Source: Unio delphinus (taxonomy: Eukaryota > Mollusca > Bivalvia > Unionida > Unionidae). Taken from it: DNA of 64,000 bases. The stretch lies in NCBI GenBank assembly GCA_029339505.1, contig JAQISU010000022.1:12726001-12790000 (forward strand), read 5' to 3'. Positions 1 through 10,888 of this stretch are shown here, one piece after another. Numbering within the stretch: position 1 is the stretch's first letter; each line of letters opens with the position of its first letter. The translations under genes were made by a program, and so were the position numbers. The notes under the pieces are model-generated. The model ran no database searches. It was not told the origin of the DNA and saw only the letters and a program-made list of their open reading frames with translations.

Positions 1-522
1 CGTTCATTTTTCACCACCGAAAATCCTGAAACCAAAGCCAGTATCGTGGAACGTTTTCAACGTACCTTGAAAGAACGCATGTGGAAATATGTGACTGTTT
101 TTGAGCGTCTGTTTGGTACGTCCCGGACGATGGTTGTCCCCAAGAAAGGTGGAGGAGTGTTAACCCCTGGAGACTTGGTTCGCATTGGCAAAACGCAACG
201 CACTTTCGACAAAGGTTACTTACCCAACTGGACCACCTAATTGTTTCGTGTTACTGGACGAATGCGTGATCGTCATCCTACCGTCTATAAATTGGAAGAC
301 ATGAACGGAGAAGTATTAAAAGGAACGTTTTACTTGCCTGAGTTACAACGTGTCACCAAAAATGAAGACGACGTGTACGACATTGAAAGCATTCTCGAAC
401 GAAGAACCCGTAAAGTAGGAAAACGTCGTGTCAAAGAAGTCAAAGTACGTTGGAAAGGATATCCTCCTAGCTTTGATTCTTGGATTGACGCTTCGCAAGT
501 CATCGACTATAAAAAGACGTGA
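1..522 (+). pseudogene. Integrase C-terminus with chromodomain, element 1 (partial)
   Basis: This is the end of a retroviral-type (rve/DDE) integrase of the kind carried by Polinton/Maverick elements; it would splice the element into host DNA. The frame is open from base 1, so the N-terminus lies outside the window. The segment SIVERFQRTLKERMW matches the end of the catalytic core and includes the Glu region. Next comes an SH3-like DNA-binding stretch (GDLVRIGK, GYLPNW). A chromodomain follows at about residues 120-165 of the visible part, with EVKVRWKGY and the aromatic-cage-type W. One in-frame TAA lies at 238-240. The stretch between the core end and the SH3-like part is shorter than usual for the family, which suggests an internal deletion near bases 95-165. 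The chromodomain may steer insertion to methylated chromatin, as in chromoviruses; that is inference. The gene is dead as it stands. Confidence 0.8.
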
Positions 523-527
523 CTATC

Positions 528-945
528 ATGCCCTTTAATACAGCTTCGGCGACCACAGTGACTACTCCTTCACCCAGTTCTTCTCTGCAAGATTTACAAA
601 AGCAGCCCTTGTAGGTGTGGTGTGGAGAACGTGTCCCTAAAATGCAAATCGTCTTTTTCTGTCGAATCTTTGTGGTATATTGTGTCATCGGTGCAGCCAT
701 TGCTAATTTGAGTTTGCAACAAGGAGACAAATAATTTTGGACCATTTGCTCAACAGTTGCATTGGTTATCTTCTTTCCAATCCTTCCCAGAAATACTCTT
801 ACAACGGGAACAACAGTAACAATATTGGGAGTCTTGCGTCCAACGTTAGTCATTCTCCTAACAGTCACCCTTCCAATCACAATCCTCTTTTAGACACTCC
901 TTTAACCTCGAATGACTCCTCGGACAGAAGAACGTTGGAAGTATG
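528..945 (+). pseudogene. Small membrane-type ORF, element 1, unrecognised
   Basis: Between the integrase and the penton-like gene, one frame starting at ATG 528 runs to a TAG at about 891 with only two internal stops (TAG 612, TAA 732). It encodes a Ser/Thr-rich start followed by three hydrophobic stretches, at about 650-715, 735-790 and 815-890, as in a small membrane protein. A competing frame, from a TTG at 737, is rich in Ser and Asn. Its TGA stop at 944-946 overlaps the penton ATG at 943 (ATGA). I cannot tell which frame was used. No family is recognised. Its position fits a small accessory gene of a Polinton-like element. Confidence 0.35.
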
Positions 946-1802
946 AACAACACTATTAACCAATTTTACCTAACGTTACCCAGTGACAGTTCCATGGAGG
1001 TGTTTCCTAACAACACGTTGTGCTGTTACACGGCTAAATTATCTCAAACCATTCATTTAGATCAAGATACTCATTGGGAAGTGACTTTAGTGGAAATTAT
1101 ACACCCGACACAAATCAAAAACATCGTCGAAAATCAAAACACTTTCAAAGTACTAGTGTATGACGAGCAATTGCAAAAAGCCTATGTGTTCACCATTCCT
1201 GCTGGTTAATATTTTTGTGGTCAACATTTAGTGACTACATTTGCTACCAGGTTCAATACTTTGTTTGGTAAATCCATGGAGAAAGTCTAAAAAGTGTTAC
1301 CTTTGAGTACCATAAAGTGGCTCGTCGCCTAATGATGAAATTTTCAGAGGATAAAATGATGGCCATTACCTTTTGCCCTGAATTGTATGATATTTTAGGT
1401 GAAGACCCAAGGATGGTGGTCAAGAAAAATGAACTACCATCCATAACCACTAACTCGTATTTTGCGAAATATCTTCGATTCCCTGTAGAAATGAACCAAG
1501 GACTCAACTTGATGTTTGTGTACTCGAATGTGGTGCAGTACAACGTGGTAGGACACACCTCTGTACCGTTACTGCGTGTCATTCCTTTCAAAGTGGATTC
1601 TGCCGCAGCCGCTGACGAGGAAGGTGGAAATACGTATCACATTCACCGCGAATTTTTACATTCTCATTATTTGCCCGTCAGTAAGTCGTATTTTGACAGT
1701 GTCAACATTACTATAAAAGGAGAACTGGGACAAAATATTCCATTTACCAAAGGGAAAGTCACAGTCAAACTCCATTTTCAGAAACGATTCTCGAACAACT
1801 GA
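943..1802 (+). pseudogene. Penton-like minor capsid protein, element 1
   Basis: The start MNNTINQFYLTLPSDSSMEV, the run of beta-strand-like segments and the length of about 285 codons fit the single-jelly-roll penton (minor capsid) protein of Polinton/Maverick and adintovirus-like elements. The protein would sit at the capsid vertices. The ATG at 943 is the first in frame and overlaps the upstream stop by ATGA. An in-frame TAA lies at 1207-1209. After about 1285 the reading moves to another frame, which stays open from near 1290 to the stop at 1800-1802. The neighbours are a core-like protein and the major capsid gene, as expected for a capsid module. The assignment rests on resemblance to the family and on context, without a database search. 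Confidence 0.65.
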
Positions 1803-1809
1803 AAAAGTG

Positions 1810-2235
1810 ATGTATCCTGTGTACCGAGGAGTCGCTTGACAACGAGGACATAGATATGTTTAAATCAGCCTTTCGTTCCGAGGTCCCCGTTTTGAAACCG
1901 ATGGTGACACGAGGATTGCACGCCTTAAAAGATGCCGCATTGACTCACGGCAAAGATTTTCTTCAAAATGTCCTCATTGACAGACAAAACCCCAAAGAAG
2001 CTTTTTGAGAACAGGCACAAATGTCTTGCTTCAAACGGGTAAAGAGATTTTGGGTCAACGAGAAAGTTCTATAAATGCCCTGAACGGTACCGAGTCTGGC
2101 ATTCCTGCTTCTTTGAGGACACAGCAAGGACAAGGCAGAGAGCGTCATACACCCTTCCAAAAGTCTCCGTACCTCAAAGCTAGAAAGACGAAGAAAAAAA
2201 GAACCGCTCGAGACTTTGACATTTTTGATTATTAA
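1810..2235 (+). pseudogene. Basic virion-core-like protein, element 1
   Basis: This short ORF between penton and capsid genes starts MYPVYRG at 1810 and continues in a second frame from about 1850 to 2006, where a helical, Lys-containing stretch (SAFRSEVPVLKPMV) is seen. It returns to the first frame from about 2005 to the stop at 2233-2235. The C-terminus is strongly basic (ARKTKKKRTARDF), like a nuclear-localisation or DNA-binding tail. In Polinton/adintovirus-like elements a short protein with a Tyr/Gly-rich start, an amphipathic middle and a basic tail occupies this place and is thought to be a minor virion or core component. At least two frameshifts break this copy. A role in DNA condensation is inference. 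Confidence 0.55.
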
Positions 2236-2264
2236 AAGTAAAACATAGAGACTGAGAGAAACAA

Positions 2265-3583
2265 ATGATGCACCAAGAATATTGTGCCTGTTCCAAGTCA
2301 GAACTGGATCTCTTTGCCATGCAACACACGATGATGACCATGCAAGAAGCCCAATGGGTCACAAATTCATCCCGTCTCCTCTTTGACGGATTCAGCTCCC
2401 ATCGAGTTTGAAATCAAAGGGCAACCCGAAGATTACATCGATCTAAACAGCAGTTCCTTGTATTCGAAAGTGAAAGTGATTAAAACGAACAACTCCGTAC
2501 CAAGAGCCGATGCCCAAGTAGCTCCCGTCAACAATTTCATGCATTCTTTGTTCAGCGATGTGGATTTGTACATGAATAACAAACTGGTGAGTAGTAGCAT
2601 GGATACTTACCCTTACCGAGCATACCTCGAAAATCTCTTGACGTACGGAAAAGAAGCAAGAACACTCATTTAGATGCTTGCGTGGTATGGAAACCTGACA
2701 CAGCAGGTGATAACAAATTTAACGAGACAGCCTTGACCGTAGATGACGATCCTCACAATGTAGGTTTTAACGAGCGTCGAAAGAAGTTTCTGCAAGGACG
2801 TAGTTTAGAACTGTTCGATCGTTTGCATTTGGACATGTGGTTTCAAGAGAAGTATTTGCTGAACGGGGTGGATATTCGCTTGAGACTGAATCGTAGCAGT
2901 ACTGCTTTCCATTTCATGGCTCATGCCAAAGAATACAAAACCATTATCCAAGAAGCCATGTTATACGTGCGATGCGTAGAAGTGTTACCTAAAGTGGGAA
3001 ATGATATCAGTCACACTTTGAGCAGAACGACAGCTAAGTATGCGATACGACGCGAGGAAGTAAAAAATTTCACCATTGCCGCTGGACTCCGATCTAAGAT
3101 CGAAGATCATCTGTTCCAAGGACAATTACCCAAACGTTTATTCATTGGTATCGTCAGGAATGCAGCCCTCAACGGTACCCACGATCAAAATCCTTTCCAG
3201 TTTAAGCACTGCGGAGTATCCAAAATCGAAGTCAGTCACGATGGCAACACTTTGTGTACCCGACCCTTTGAATCCAGCTTTGCCGAGAAGAATTACTTGA
3301 GGTCGTCCTTGTCACTGTACGAAGCCACGGGACAGTTAGAAACCAACACCAGTCACGGCATTTCCTACGACGATTATGCAGGAGGTTACACTTTGTGGGG
3401 TTTTGATTTCACTCCAGACCAAGGCAGCGACGAGGGACATTTCCACCCTATAAAATCTGGGCAACTGCGTGTGGAACTTTAGTTTGCAGGACCTCTTACC
3501 GAAACGGTAATGTCATTCTGTATGCCGAATTCGATAATACCATAGAAATCAACAGTTTGAGAGAAGTCATTCTAGACTATTAA
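2265..3583 (+). pseudogene. Major capsid-like protein, element 1
   Basis: This is the longest gene of the element, about 440 codons in several frames. It belongs by resemblance to the Polinton family usually listed as F54H12.2-like, taken to be the double-jelly-roll major capsid (hexon) protein. Seen directly are a Met-rich N-terminus (2265-2365), a second frame (2383-2673) with EFEIKGQ and ending at a TAG, and a third (2682-3482) with FDRLHLDMWFQEKYLLNGVD. The last part (about 3483-3583) is reached after an in-frame TAG and one more frameshift and ends at TAA 3581-3583. Three frameshifts and at least one true stop make it non-functional. The next gene begins 5 bases after the stop, so genes here are packed as in a virus. 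Confidence 0.75.
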
Positions 3584-3588
3584 ACACT

Positions 3589-4149
3589 ATGGAAAACTCT
3601 TGTCCCTCTTTGAACAGTGGAGAATCGATGGAAATGGAATGGGAGATTACAAAGAAAGCAGACCTCAAAGACCAACAAGAAGAAGTAGTGATAATGCAGT
3701 CCAGATGGCCAGAACAGGAACAACATTTAGTCACCTGTTTTGCACAAACACTCAGAGAAAACAATGAGAGACATGATAAAAAAAATTGTTATGGCTGTGA
3801 AATATATCATCCCAGTCAAATTCAACACGATAAATGTATGATGATGAGTCAAAAAGAAAAATTGGACGATTATCTGAACAAAACTTGGAGTCTCATCTCA
3901 GAAGAAACCGTGTTACATCAGTGGTATAAAGACTTGCGTGATCATTCCTCTCCTCCATTGTTTGCTCGAGAAATTGATCTCATCGAAGCTCTCTTGGCCA
4001 AGAGTAAGGAGACGAAGCAAACAAACAGTTACTTGACAGACCTTTGCAAGCAAAATGTCTGGATTGAATTGATGACTTATCATCACCTTGAAGAAGGAAA
4101 AAAACAAGGTCAAAAAACATGGATACCTGGGAACTTTATTATCTTTTGA
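3589..4149 (+). CDS. CxxC/HxxxxH protein of element 1, unknown function
   Basis: An intact 186-codon ORF lies between the capsid and protease genes and overlaps the start of the protease by 31 bases in another frame. It is Glu/Lys/Gln-rich. Residues 64-83 contain NCYGCEIYHPSQIQHDKC, a CxxC...H...H...C set that could bind zinc. The rest is predicted helical (KLDDYLNKTW, EIDLIEALLAK). Proteins of this layout recur near the protease in Polinton-like elements, but I know of no assigned function. It is the only gene of element 1 with no visible break. That may reflect its short length, chance or retained expression. Confidence 0.6.
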   Translation: MENSCPSLNSGESMEMEWEITKKADLKDQQEEVVIMQSRWPEQEQHLVTCFAQTLRENNERHDKKNCYGCEIYHPSQIQHDKCMMMSQKEKLDDYLNKTWSLISEETVLHQWYKDLRDHSSPPLFAREIDLIEALLAKSKETKQTNSYLTDLCKQNVWIELMTYHHLEEGKKQGQKTWIPGNFIIF

Positions 4150-4656
4150 GCTGTAGTTCGTACACTGCTTCTTGGAATCCTGTCGTGTGTGCTAAAGATG
4201 AACTACCTCATCGCAAACCTCAAGAGAATCAAGCTTATGTCATCAACACAGATGACAGTCATCTTCCAGGAACTCACTGGGTAGATGTTTACTTTCCTCA
4301 AGAGGGTTGTGTGGAGTATATTGATTCGTATGAATTGCCTCCTTTGGAAGATGATATCATTGACTATGAGAAGAAATGCGCAGACGAGACGATTCCATAA
4401 TGTGAAATTACAAGGCACAGATTCTATGCTGTGTGAACAATTTTGTGTCTATTTTCTGCATCATCGCAGTCTTGGATATTCTTTAAAACATTTAGTGACT
4501 TCTTTTGATCGTCATTCGTCTCAAAACGATGACAAAGTAGATCGATGGTTTTGTGACCATTATGACTATCTGTTGTCTTTATCTAGGACTTCCAATGACT
4601 TCCAACAGTGGAAATCTCAATTTAATTCACAACGTTGTCAACCATGTCAAAGATAA
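4119..4656 (+). pseudogene. Adenain-like cysteine protease, element 1
   Basis: This gene corresponds to the adenovirus-protease-like (C5/Ulp1-fold) maturation protease of Polintons, which cleaves capsid and core precursors inside the particle. From ATG 4119, His53 in PGTHWV and Asp69 in EYIDSYELPP fit the catalytic His and acid. The frame then ends at TAA 4398-4400. The catalytic Cys region (SMLCEQFCVYFL) is found in the +1 frame, which is open to the stop at 4654-4656, so one frameshift lies at about 4385-4398. All elements of the active site are present but not in one frame. The start overlaps the upstream ORF by 31 bases. Resemblance and context make the family call fairly safe. Confidence 0.75.
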
Positions 4657-4923
4657 TGTATTGGTGTTATTGAAGAAAATAATGTTTTTATATTTGAAGA
4701 AAAAAATGTTTGTTATTTGAAAAACTTGTTTGTTATTTGAAACAATGTTTGTTAGTTGAAACAATTTGTGTTTTGTGAGTTGTTATTTGAATAAAAATGT
4801 TGTGTTTTGAAACCAATGCGTCTGTCGTTTGTTTTACATTTTTATTAATATAGATACTCTTTAACTTCTTTCTATCTCTCACATCAAACTATCCAAACAT
4901 TTCCAACCCTAAACCGTAGAGGG
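4657..4923 (+). promoter_or_regulatory. AT-rich 3' region with AATAAA signal
   Basis: Just after the protease stop, the sequence repeats TTTGTTATTTGAAA-like units (about 4690-4800) and contains AATAAA at 4790-4795, a plausible polyadenylation signal for the capsid/protease transcripts. The remainder up to the next promoter shows no gene. Confidence 0.4.
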
Positions 4924-4953
4924 GTGTTTTCTATCGCGTCCACGCTTGAACCA

Positions 4954-4960
4954 TATAAAG
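4954..4960 (+). promoter_or_regulatory. TATA box of the 5014 gene
   Basis: TATAAAG lies 54 bases upstream of ATG 5014. A start of transcription near 4980 (context CCAGTCTGACC) would leave a 5' leader of about 35 bases. This compact layout matches that of replication-dependent histone genes and many viral genes. Confidence 0.5.
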
Positions 4961-5013
4961 CAGGGGTAGTCTCCAGTCTGACCATCCATTGTTTGACTCA
5001 CCCTCCTACAAAG

Positions 5014-5385
5014 ATGTGCTCAAGACTAGCCAAGCTGAACGAAGCTAACGTCACTCTGCAGCGTATCAGACACAATCTGATGCCAGAGCCTAAAGAGATA
5101 GAGAATGTTAGAATGCTGGAAGTAACGGAAGACCTCATAGAAGAACTCTTCAGAGGGGAAATTCAGAAAGACAAAGAAGAATGGACTGAGAAGTATAGAC
5201 TTCAGAAGCAGCAGAGAGAGCAGAGAGAACAGAAGCAGCAGCAGCTATAGCAACAGCAACATCATCAGCAGGAACCAGACAGAAGTTTTGTCGACTGTCG
5301 TGTCGACACGAAAGAGTTCTCTTTCTCTTTCCGAAGAAGCAGACCCTATCCTGGTGCCAGACGAGGACGCAGTCATAGACGATAA
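5014..5385 (+). CDS. Intronless coiled-coil/Arg-rich protein with histone-type 3' end
   Basis: From ATG 5014 the frame reads a helical, charged protein (RLAKLNEANVTL, EDLIEELFRGEIQ), then a Gln-rich tract (QREQREQKQQQ), then, after one TAG at 5248-5250, more Gln/His and an Arg-rich tail (FRRSRPYPGARRGRSHRR) to TAA 5383-5385. The TAG sits inside a CAG/CAA tract and could be a single C-to-T change of a Gln codon. The frame opens further upstream at 4924, but ATG 5014 is better placed after the TATA box. No known family is recognised and it is not a histone by sequence. It follows element 1 on the same strand and may be its last gene. A second frame (about 5288-5536) is also open but runs through the hairpin and is less likely to be coding. 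Confidence 0.5.
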
Positions 5386-5418
5386 AAGATTGTCATCCCT
5401 CCTCGTCCACACAAAAAC

Positions 5419-5434
5419 AGCCCTTTTCAGGGCT
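5419..5434 (+). promoter_or_regulatory. Histone-mRNA-like 3' stem-loop
   Basis: AGCCCT-TTTC-AGGGCT is a perfect 6-bp stem with a TTTC loop, flanked by ACAAAAAC upstream and ATCCAA downstream. The metazoan histone mRNA 3' element has a 6-bp stem, a UUUC-type 4-nt loop, a conserved second G, an A-rich 5' flank and an ACCCA-like 3' flank. Only the closing pair differs here (A-T for G-C), a compensated change. The hairpin lies 33 bases after the stop at 5383-5385, within the spacing usual for histone genes. Confidence 0.6.
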
Positions 5435-5439
5435 ATCCA

Positions 5440-6604
5440 ATATTCTCCAAATTTTCTCTATCTACTATGCTTTCAATTTAAATTAGATACGCCTATCAAC
5501 AATGCTTTCAATTCAAATGAGTTGCCCAACACGTAGCGAGTTATTTGCTATTAATTTCCATATTTGCCATGGATTGCTGACAATATCAATTAATATTTGC
5601 TATAAATAATTTACCGGAAACGGTAAACCGGCAGTGCTTAAGAGGATCGAACATCCAGAACCAGTCTTGCCATATTCAGGAAAGCATACAATTAATGTCA
5701 ACGGTCTTTGCCTAACTAGGATAATCAGCAAGTAGCCATGCAAACCAAAAATGCTACACTTGTATTTGTCAAGTTATAACGCTCATTTTCATAAAGAAAA
5801 TATTATATCATTTTCGTCATCTGTATCTGCAACAAAACGAAAGGAACTATACACTGCCACACTGAATACATCGTAGCGATATGATTAAAATCTGTTAAAG
5901 CTACGTTAAAATCTAAATCACGCACACACACACGCACACACACACAAAGAAATGACATGAAAATATAAATTTTAGAAGTCTTATACGAAATGTATCTATT
6001 TTGTTTACGTTTCAAAATAGTAGCATTTAATCTTCTAAAATTGAATTATGGCATTTTCCAATTCTTTCCGAATGAATTTTAATTTGAGTATCTTCATCCA
6101 AAGGGACTGTCTTATGCATGTCATTATCAATGTCAAAGGTAAAACTTATTTCAATTCCTACAAATATTTCAATTATTTATTTGTCTCAGTCTGCCGGTTC
6201 TGCTTTTTCGAAAAGAAAATAAATTGCAATATGTACGTGAATTTGGAATATCAGGTGCTACATTTCTGACCTCGGGTAATATAAGTGTACTTTGCGAAAA
6301 GAAAATAGCAGCTTTGGTGGACATCAACACTGTAACTGTTTTATTAGCTACGTTCTACGAGATAAAATTTAACTGAAAAAGTCTTGTAATGTTCACGTAA
6401 CGGGTTTCGTAAAATTGTTTCCGTCGGTTGTCTTGACATACTATTATCTTCTTCATTTCATTCCTATGCTTCTTTCTGAAAACAATATTAAAATCTAGAT
6501 TCCCAGTACAGATTTGAATATGATGGGTTCATCTGTTCTTTTGCTTGTTTGAATTTTACTTCCTCGTGTGCCATTAATATTGACCCCATACATCTAATTT
6601 TTTA
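5440..6604. other. Non-coding region, possible right edge of element 1
   Basis: No gene is supported. A small direct repeat (ATGCTTTCAATT) occurs near 5468 and 5503. A short hairpin TTTACCG-GAAA-CGGTAAA lies at 5610-5627. A 3' fragment of the first SINE family with a CA-rich tail occupies about 5850-5946 on the plus strand. I could not find a terminal inverted repeat that would fix the element's end. Confidence 0.4.
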
Positions 6605-6900
6605 GTTAACAATAGTGGTTAGGATGTCCACCTCGGAAGCGGGAGGTCGTGGGTTCGAAACCTGGCCGAGTCATACCAAAGACTTACAAATATGGTACTA
6701 ACAGCTGCTTTACTTGGCGTTCAGCATTAAGAGTTTAGTGCTAAGACTGGTCGGCTTGGTGTCATAATAATGTGACTGGGTGGGAGCTACATGTCTGCAG
6801 CATGATGTCCCAGTGCTAGACATCACTATACAAATTGCCTCACTGCAAACATCGTAGCGATACGACTGAAAAATTGTTAAAGATACGTTACAAATCTTAA

Positions 6901-6946
<46 letters not shown>
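6605..6946 (+). repeat. tRNA-derived SINE, family 1, full copy with (AC)n tail
   Basis: The head contains A-box-like (GTGGTTAGGATGTCCACC) and B-box (GGTTCGAAACC) promoter motifs of a tRNA gene, followed by the family body (CATACCAAAGACTTAC, GGTCGGCTTGGTGTCA, CATCGTAGCGATACGAC) and a 46-bp AC tail. Five relatives lie in the window, at about 5850 (fragment), 7390 (minus), 7750, 58578 and 63475. It is not a functional tRNA gene. Confidence 0.75.
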
Positions 6947-6948
<2 letters not shown>

Positions 6949-7389
6949 CCTCGTGTGCCATTTATATTGACCCCATACATGTATTTATTTAGCTAACAAT
7001 AGTTTCAAGAAAAAAGCTCTTCTTTGAGGCAAACTGAACTGACTTCGATATACATAATTATGGTATAGAAATAATGCACACGTGAATTCATGTCACGTTT
7101 GAAACCGTGCCACGTGACAAGGCATCCAGCCAAAGCAGTATTTTCTTGATCTCTTCTAAGTGAAGGGCTTCCTTGAATAACTCGGTAAGTTATAATGCTT
7201 ATGATTTATCGGCGTAAAGCTGATTTAGTCGTGATCAGCGCATGATTATAAAGCTATATTTAGATTTAATCTTATTCTTACTGGGTTTGCTCATCATGAA
7301 ATATATGCGCTGTATTTATTTCAATTTGGTGACTAATGATGAAGACATTTCGTAGTGCACAAACTGGTCATGCAATCATGGTTTGTTTG

Positions 7390-7668
7390 TTTGATTGATT
7401 GGGATTTTTAACGTAGCTTTAGCAATTTTTCAGTCATATCGCAACGATGTCTGCAGTGAAGCAGTTTAAAATGTGTGTCTAGCACTGGGGCATCATGCCA
7501 CATACATGTAGCATGATGTTCCTCCCAGTCACATTATCCTGACACCAGGCCGACCAGTCCTAACACTAACCTGTTAATGCTGAGTGCCAAGCGAGGCAGC
7601 TGTTTGTACTATTTTTGTAAGTCTTTGGTATGACTTGGCCGGGGATCGAACCCACGACCTTCCGACTA
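7390..7668 (-). repeat. SINE family 1, inverted copy
   Basis: The minus strand carries the same family: the B-box region near 7640-7660 (GGGGATCGAACCC on the plus strand), then the body with the TGGTATGAC and GACCAGTCCTAACACTAAC segments, ending at the TAACGTAGCTTTAGC tail near 7395. Confidence 0.7.
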
Positions 7669-7747
7669 ATAAATCCAAAATACAAAAAGCAATCAATCTA
7701 CGTCCTGCAACGATGCAGTGCATTAAGACAAAACATTATCATATATT

Positions 7748-8064
7748 GGACCATTCCGTTGGCTAAATGGTTAGAGCATCCGCCTCGGATGCAGGAGATC
7801 GCGGGTTCGAACCGCGACCTATTCATACCAAAAGACGTATAAAAACGGCTATTTCAGCTGCCTCGCCTGGTGATCAGTTTTAAGAGGTTAGTGCTAGGAC
7901 TGGTCTGCATGGTGTCAGGATAACGTGACTGTGTGATACCTGATGCTGCGTGTCTGCGGCATGATGTCCCAGTGTTTGAAATCACTATAAACTATCCCAC
8001 TGCATACATCGTAACGATATGACTTAAAAATGGTTTAAACTATGTTAAAAATCCAAATCATACA
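7748..8064 (+). repeat. SINE family 1 copy
   Basis: The tRNA-like head (GGCTAAATGGTTAGAGCATCC, GGTTCGAACCGC) is followed by the family body and the CATCGTAACGATATGAC tail, ending near AAATCCAAATCA. It lies 80 bases from the inverted copy, so the pair could form a long hairpin. Confidence 0.7.
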
Positions 8065-10888
8065 CCATTCATATATTGTACATTTTGAAATCTCTGTTGC
8101 AAACAGCAAACCATATCTCCAGTTCCAAATGAAATATATCAACAGCAGAGTTCCGTTGGGAAAAAAGAACAACCCTTAGAAACCTATTAACAAAAGATAA
8201 TCTTAGATAAATCCTTAATTATTTCTTTTAATGTAAAGCATTGTAATATTGGAGTTGTCTGGATAGAAATAACTACAATACTCGCCGGTCGTGGGTGTTA
8301 TTAACAGACTAGTTACGTACGGGATAAACCTAAAACAAAACAGAACAAATGTTTAATATAAAAAAACACTACAAATGCGACAAAAAGAACGAATACTTAG
8401 TATCAATTATTACTAAAGTATTAATATACTACAAAATATACAAACACGATACACACCCTGCACGCCAGTATTTCAATATATCAGTTCACTAACATATCTT
8501 ACCAGACACGAAGAATCGAAATGTACGAACGTTACAATTCCTGGAATTATTACTGTCACTATATGCAATAATAGGACGAGAAAAGTGTTGTTCGTTCCAA
8601 TACAAGATAAGTATCATCGGGGTTTTTTTTTGGCGGATTATTGACGTTAGAACCCCTTCATATGCTTCAAACACTGTGATTGATGACTCACTCAATCACT
8701 CATTCAATTATTCACGACAAACACGCAATTATGTCCCAAATATACTAGCAAATAATAACGCGTTGTATGAAGAACAAACACGTTTATATTAATGTGTTTA
8801 TTTCTAACATAATTGTCCTATGATAAATATTCGAAACAACTTGTTAAGGAAAGCATACTCCCTTCCAAGAGCGCGTTTACAGACGTATTGCATTTTATGC
8901 AATGTATTCTGTTTCACTATGTCTGCATCAAGTGACCAGTAAGCAGTCCCATATTTGCACTTTCAAATTATATGTATTTCAGAGCTTCAATAGTTTACGT
9001 ATACGTTTACTTACCTTATCTTACGGTTTTTCTTGGTTCAGTTTTAATATGATCAGTAAACTTTTCTTCTCCTCTCACTACCGTAATACCTCATCAGATA
9101 CCTGCAGTGTATCATCATTGCATACGACTTTTTATCTCCCGCAAACACTCTTTATCAAAATGTTAACGTTTAGTCTTTTCTTGGACTATTTTCACACGGT
9201 TCACCAGCATCCTTGTCCTGATATAACTCATGTATATCGTTTCAAATAGAACCATACATCTTTGTTATCACATGCAAATGTAGTAGTTGTTGTTCTTGTA
9301 TTGGAAAGGTGGGGATGTTACTTACAGTTGTTATCTTTACTATACATTTGGTGGTACCACGGCAATTGCTTGTCTTTTGTACCTCAACTGCAACACCTAT
9401 TGTATGGTACCGAATCGTGTGCCATGTCACGTGACAATGATCCATCCATGTATTACCTGCAATATGTCTAGCACAAAACGTTTTGTGTCGACCACACTGA
9501 AAGTTTTATTTTCTTCACACTGCTCTAAAATATCAGAAAGGCAGTAAATCAGTAGACATTTCAATATGTGCAAAAGATAGTAACGTAGGACTGCCTTGTG
9601 ACTTTAAAACTAATATCCAGAATGTTTGCAGAACACGTGCTATAAAAGCATTCTAACAGTCATACTCTCCAATGTTATTAACATAATCAAAATCAACTGG
9701 GTTTATCCGATAAAAAGCAAACGAATTGTCAGAAACGTTTACTTCTTGCATTCTGCTCTTAAGTCTGTTGGTAGAATTGCGTTTAAACTTTGTATTGGCC
9801 TATTCACTAAAGTTGTTTTAGGTTCATGTAATCCAATATTGGTTGAATTTTTAATGGCTTTGTAAAAACAATATATATATATCGTGCCTATGAAAATGAG
9901 TTAAGTGACTTTCTCCAAGACACTCTGATGCAGCTGTCCCGCATGGCCTTGGTGGTTGTCAAATTTTGGCTTCCGTCGCTTTACAATTTTCGCTACAGTG
10001 GTTCTCCGGATTATAGGAAATTGTGCTATGGTTCTGTATATTTCTCCAAAATAGGTTATAGTGTGCAGAGTTCGTTCAACGTTGCGTAATTTGTTAGCTA
10101 TGACTGGAGCCTCTCAGATCTAATTATATCGTATGAAAATAAAATAACAAGTGCACTCAGATTTTATTGTGCATTGTGTTTGTTAAGTTTGACAGGAAGA
10201 ATATTGACAAAAAATATATGCATGGTCAAGTAACTGAACTGTTCCCTTTTCAACGCTTTTAATTTTTATCTGGCTGTAAACGTGTACTAGGTTTCAGTCA
10301 GCATAGAGATGTTAAGACTATAAACTACGTATTGTTTGCTGATCTTTACGGCTTATCACCTCGTTCTGATGTCTTGGTTATAATAATTAAAGGTATGAGG
10401 ACAAACTCGAATTAAGGTTATATACATACATACACAATACCTGGCTTCAGAGTTGTAAACAAGCTTTTAAAATGATTGGTTGGTTGGTTCCAAGGACATT
10501 TTGAAGCTTTGTATAAACATCTTTCTAATTTTAGTTGGGTCATACGCTGGGTACGTGAGCTTTTGAACATAAATTTGTTCTGATAGTTTCTAGAAGATCA
10601 CGTGATCCCTTGTTTACGTAAAAAACAGATGCATAAATTATGTTTTGGAGAGAGCTATTCAGTAGAAGTTTGGGCTTTTAGAATACTAAGTTGTGTGTGT
10701 CTTTTTTGAGTTTTTTTAATTACCGTGTACTGGAAATTGTGTCAATTCGTTTAGATCAAGAGGAATTATTCTGTCAGTAATCTGGAAAAGAATATGTGCT
10801 CATAGATTTTCATTAACAAGAAATGTCTTCATCAAGAGACATCGTCTTCCATATTGGATACTTCGCTGGAATTCGAACTTAGAACTAT
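8065..10888. other. Non-coding region
   Basis: The sequence is AT-rich without an ORF that resembles any family or a clear repeat. Several ORFs of 60-115 codons here have composition expected by chance. Nothing further is supported. Confidence 0.5.

Noticed and set aside
3589..4149. The intact CxxC ORF considered as a domesticated host gene
   Set aside because: It overlaps the broken protease gene and lies in the middle of a decayed element with no sign of a separate promoter. Intactness of one short ORF does not show selection.
5610..5627. Hairpin with GAAA loop as a possible RNA element or element end
   Set aside because: A 7-bp stem in an AT-rich region, with no gene context and no second copy, is not enough to support a function.
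7748..7842. Possible tRNA gene with good A- and B-boxes
   Set aside because: The stretch continues into the SINE family 1 body shared with five other copies, and no clean acceptor stem closes after the T-arm.
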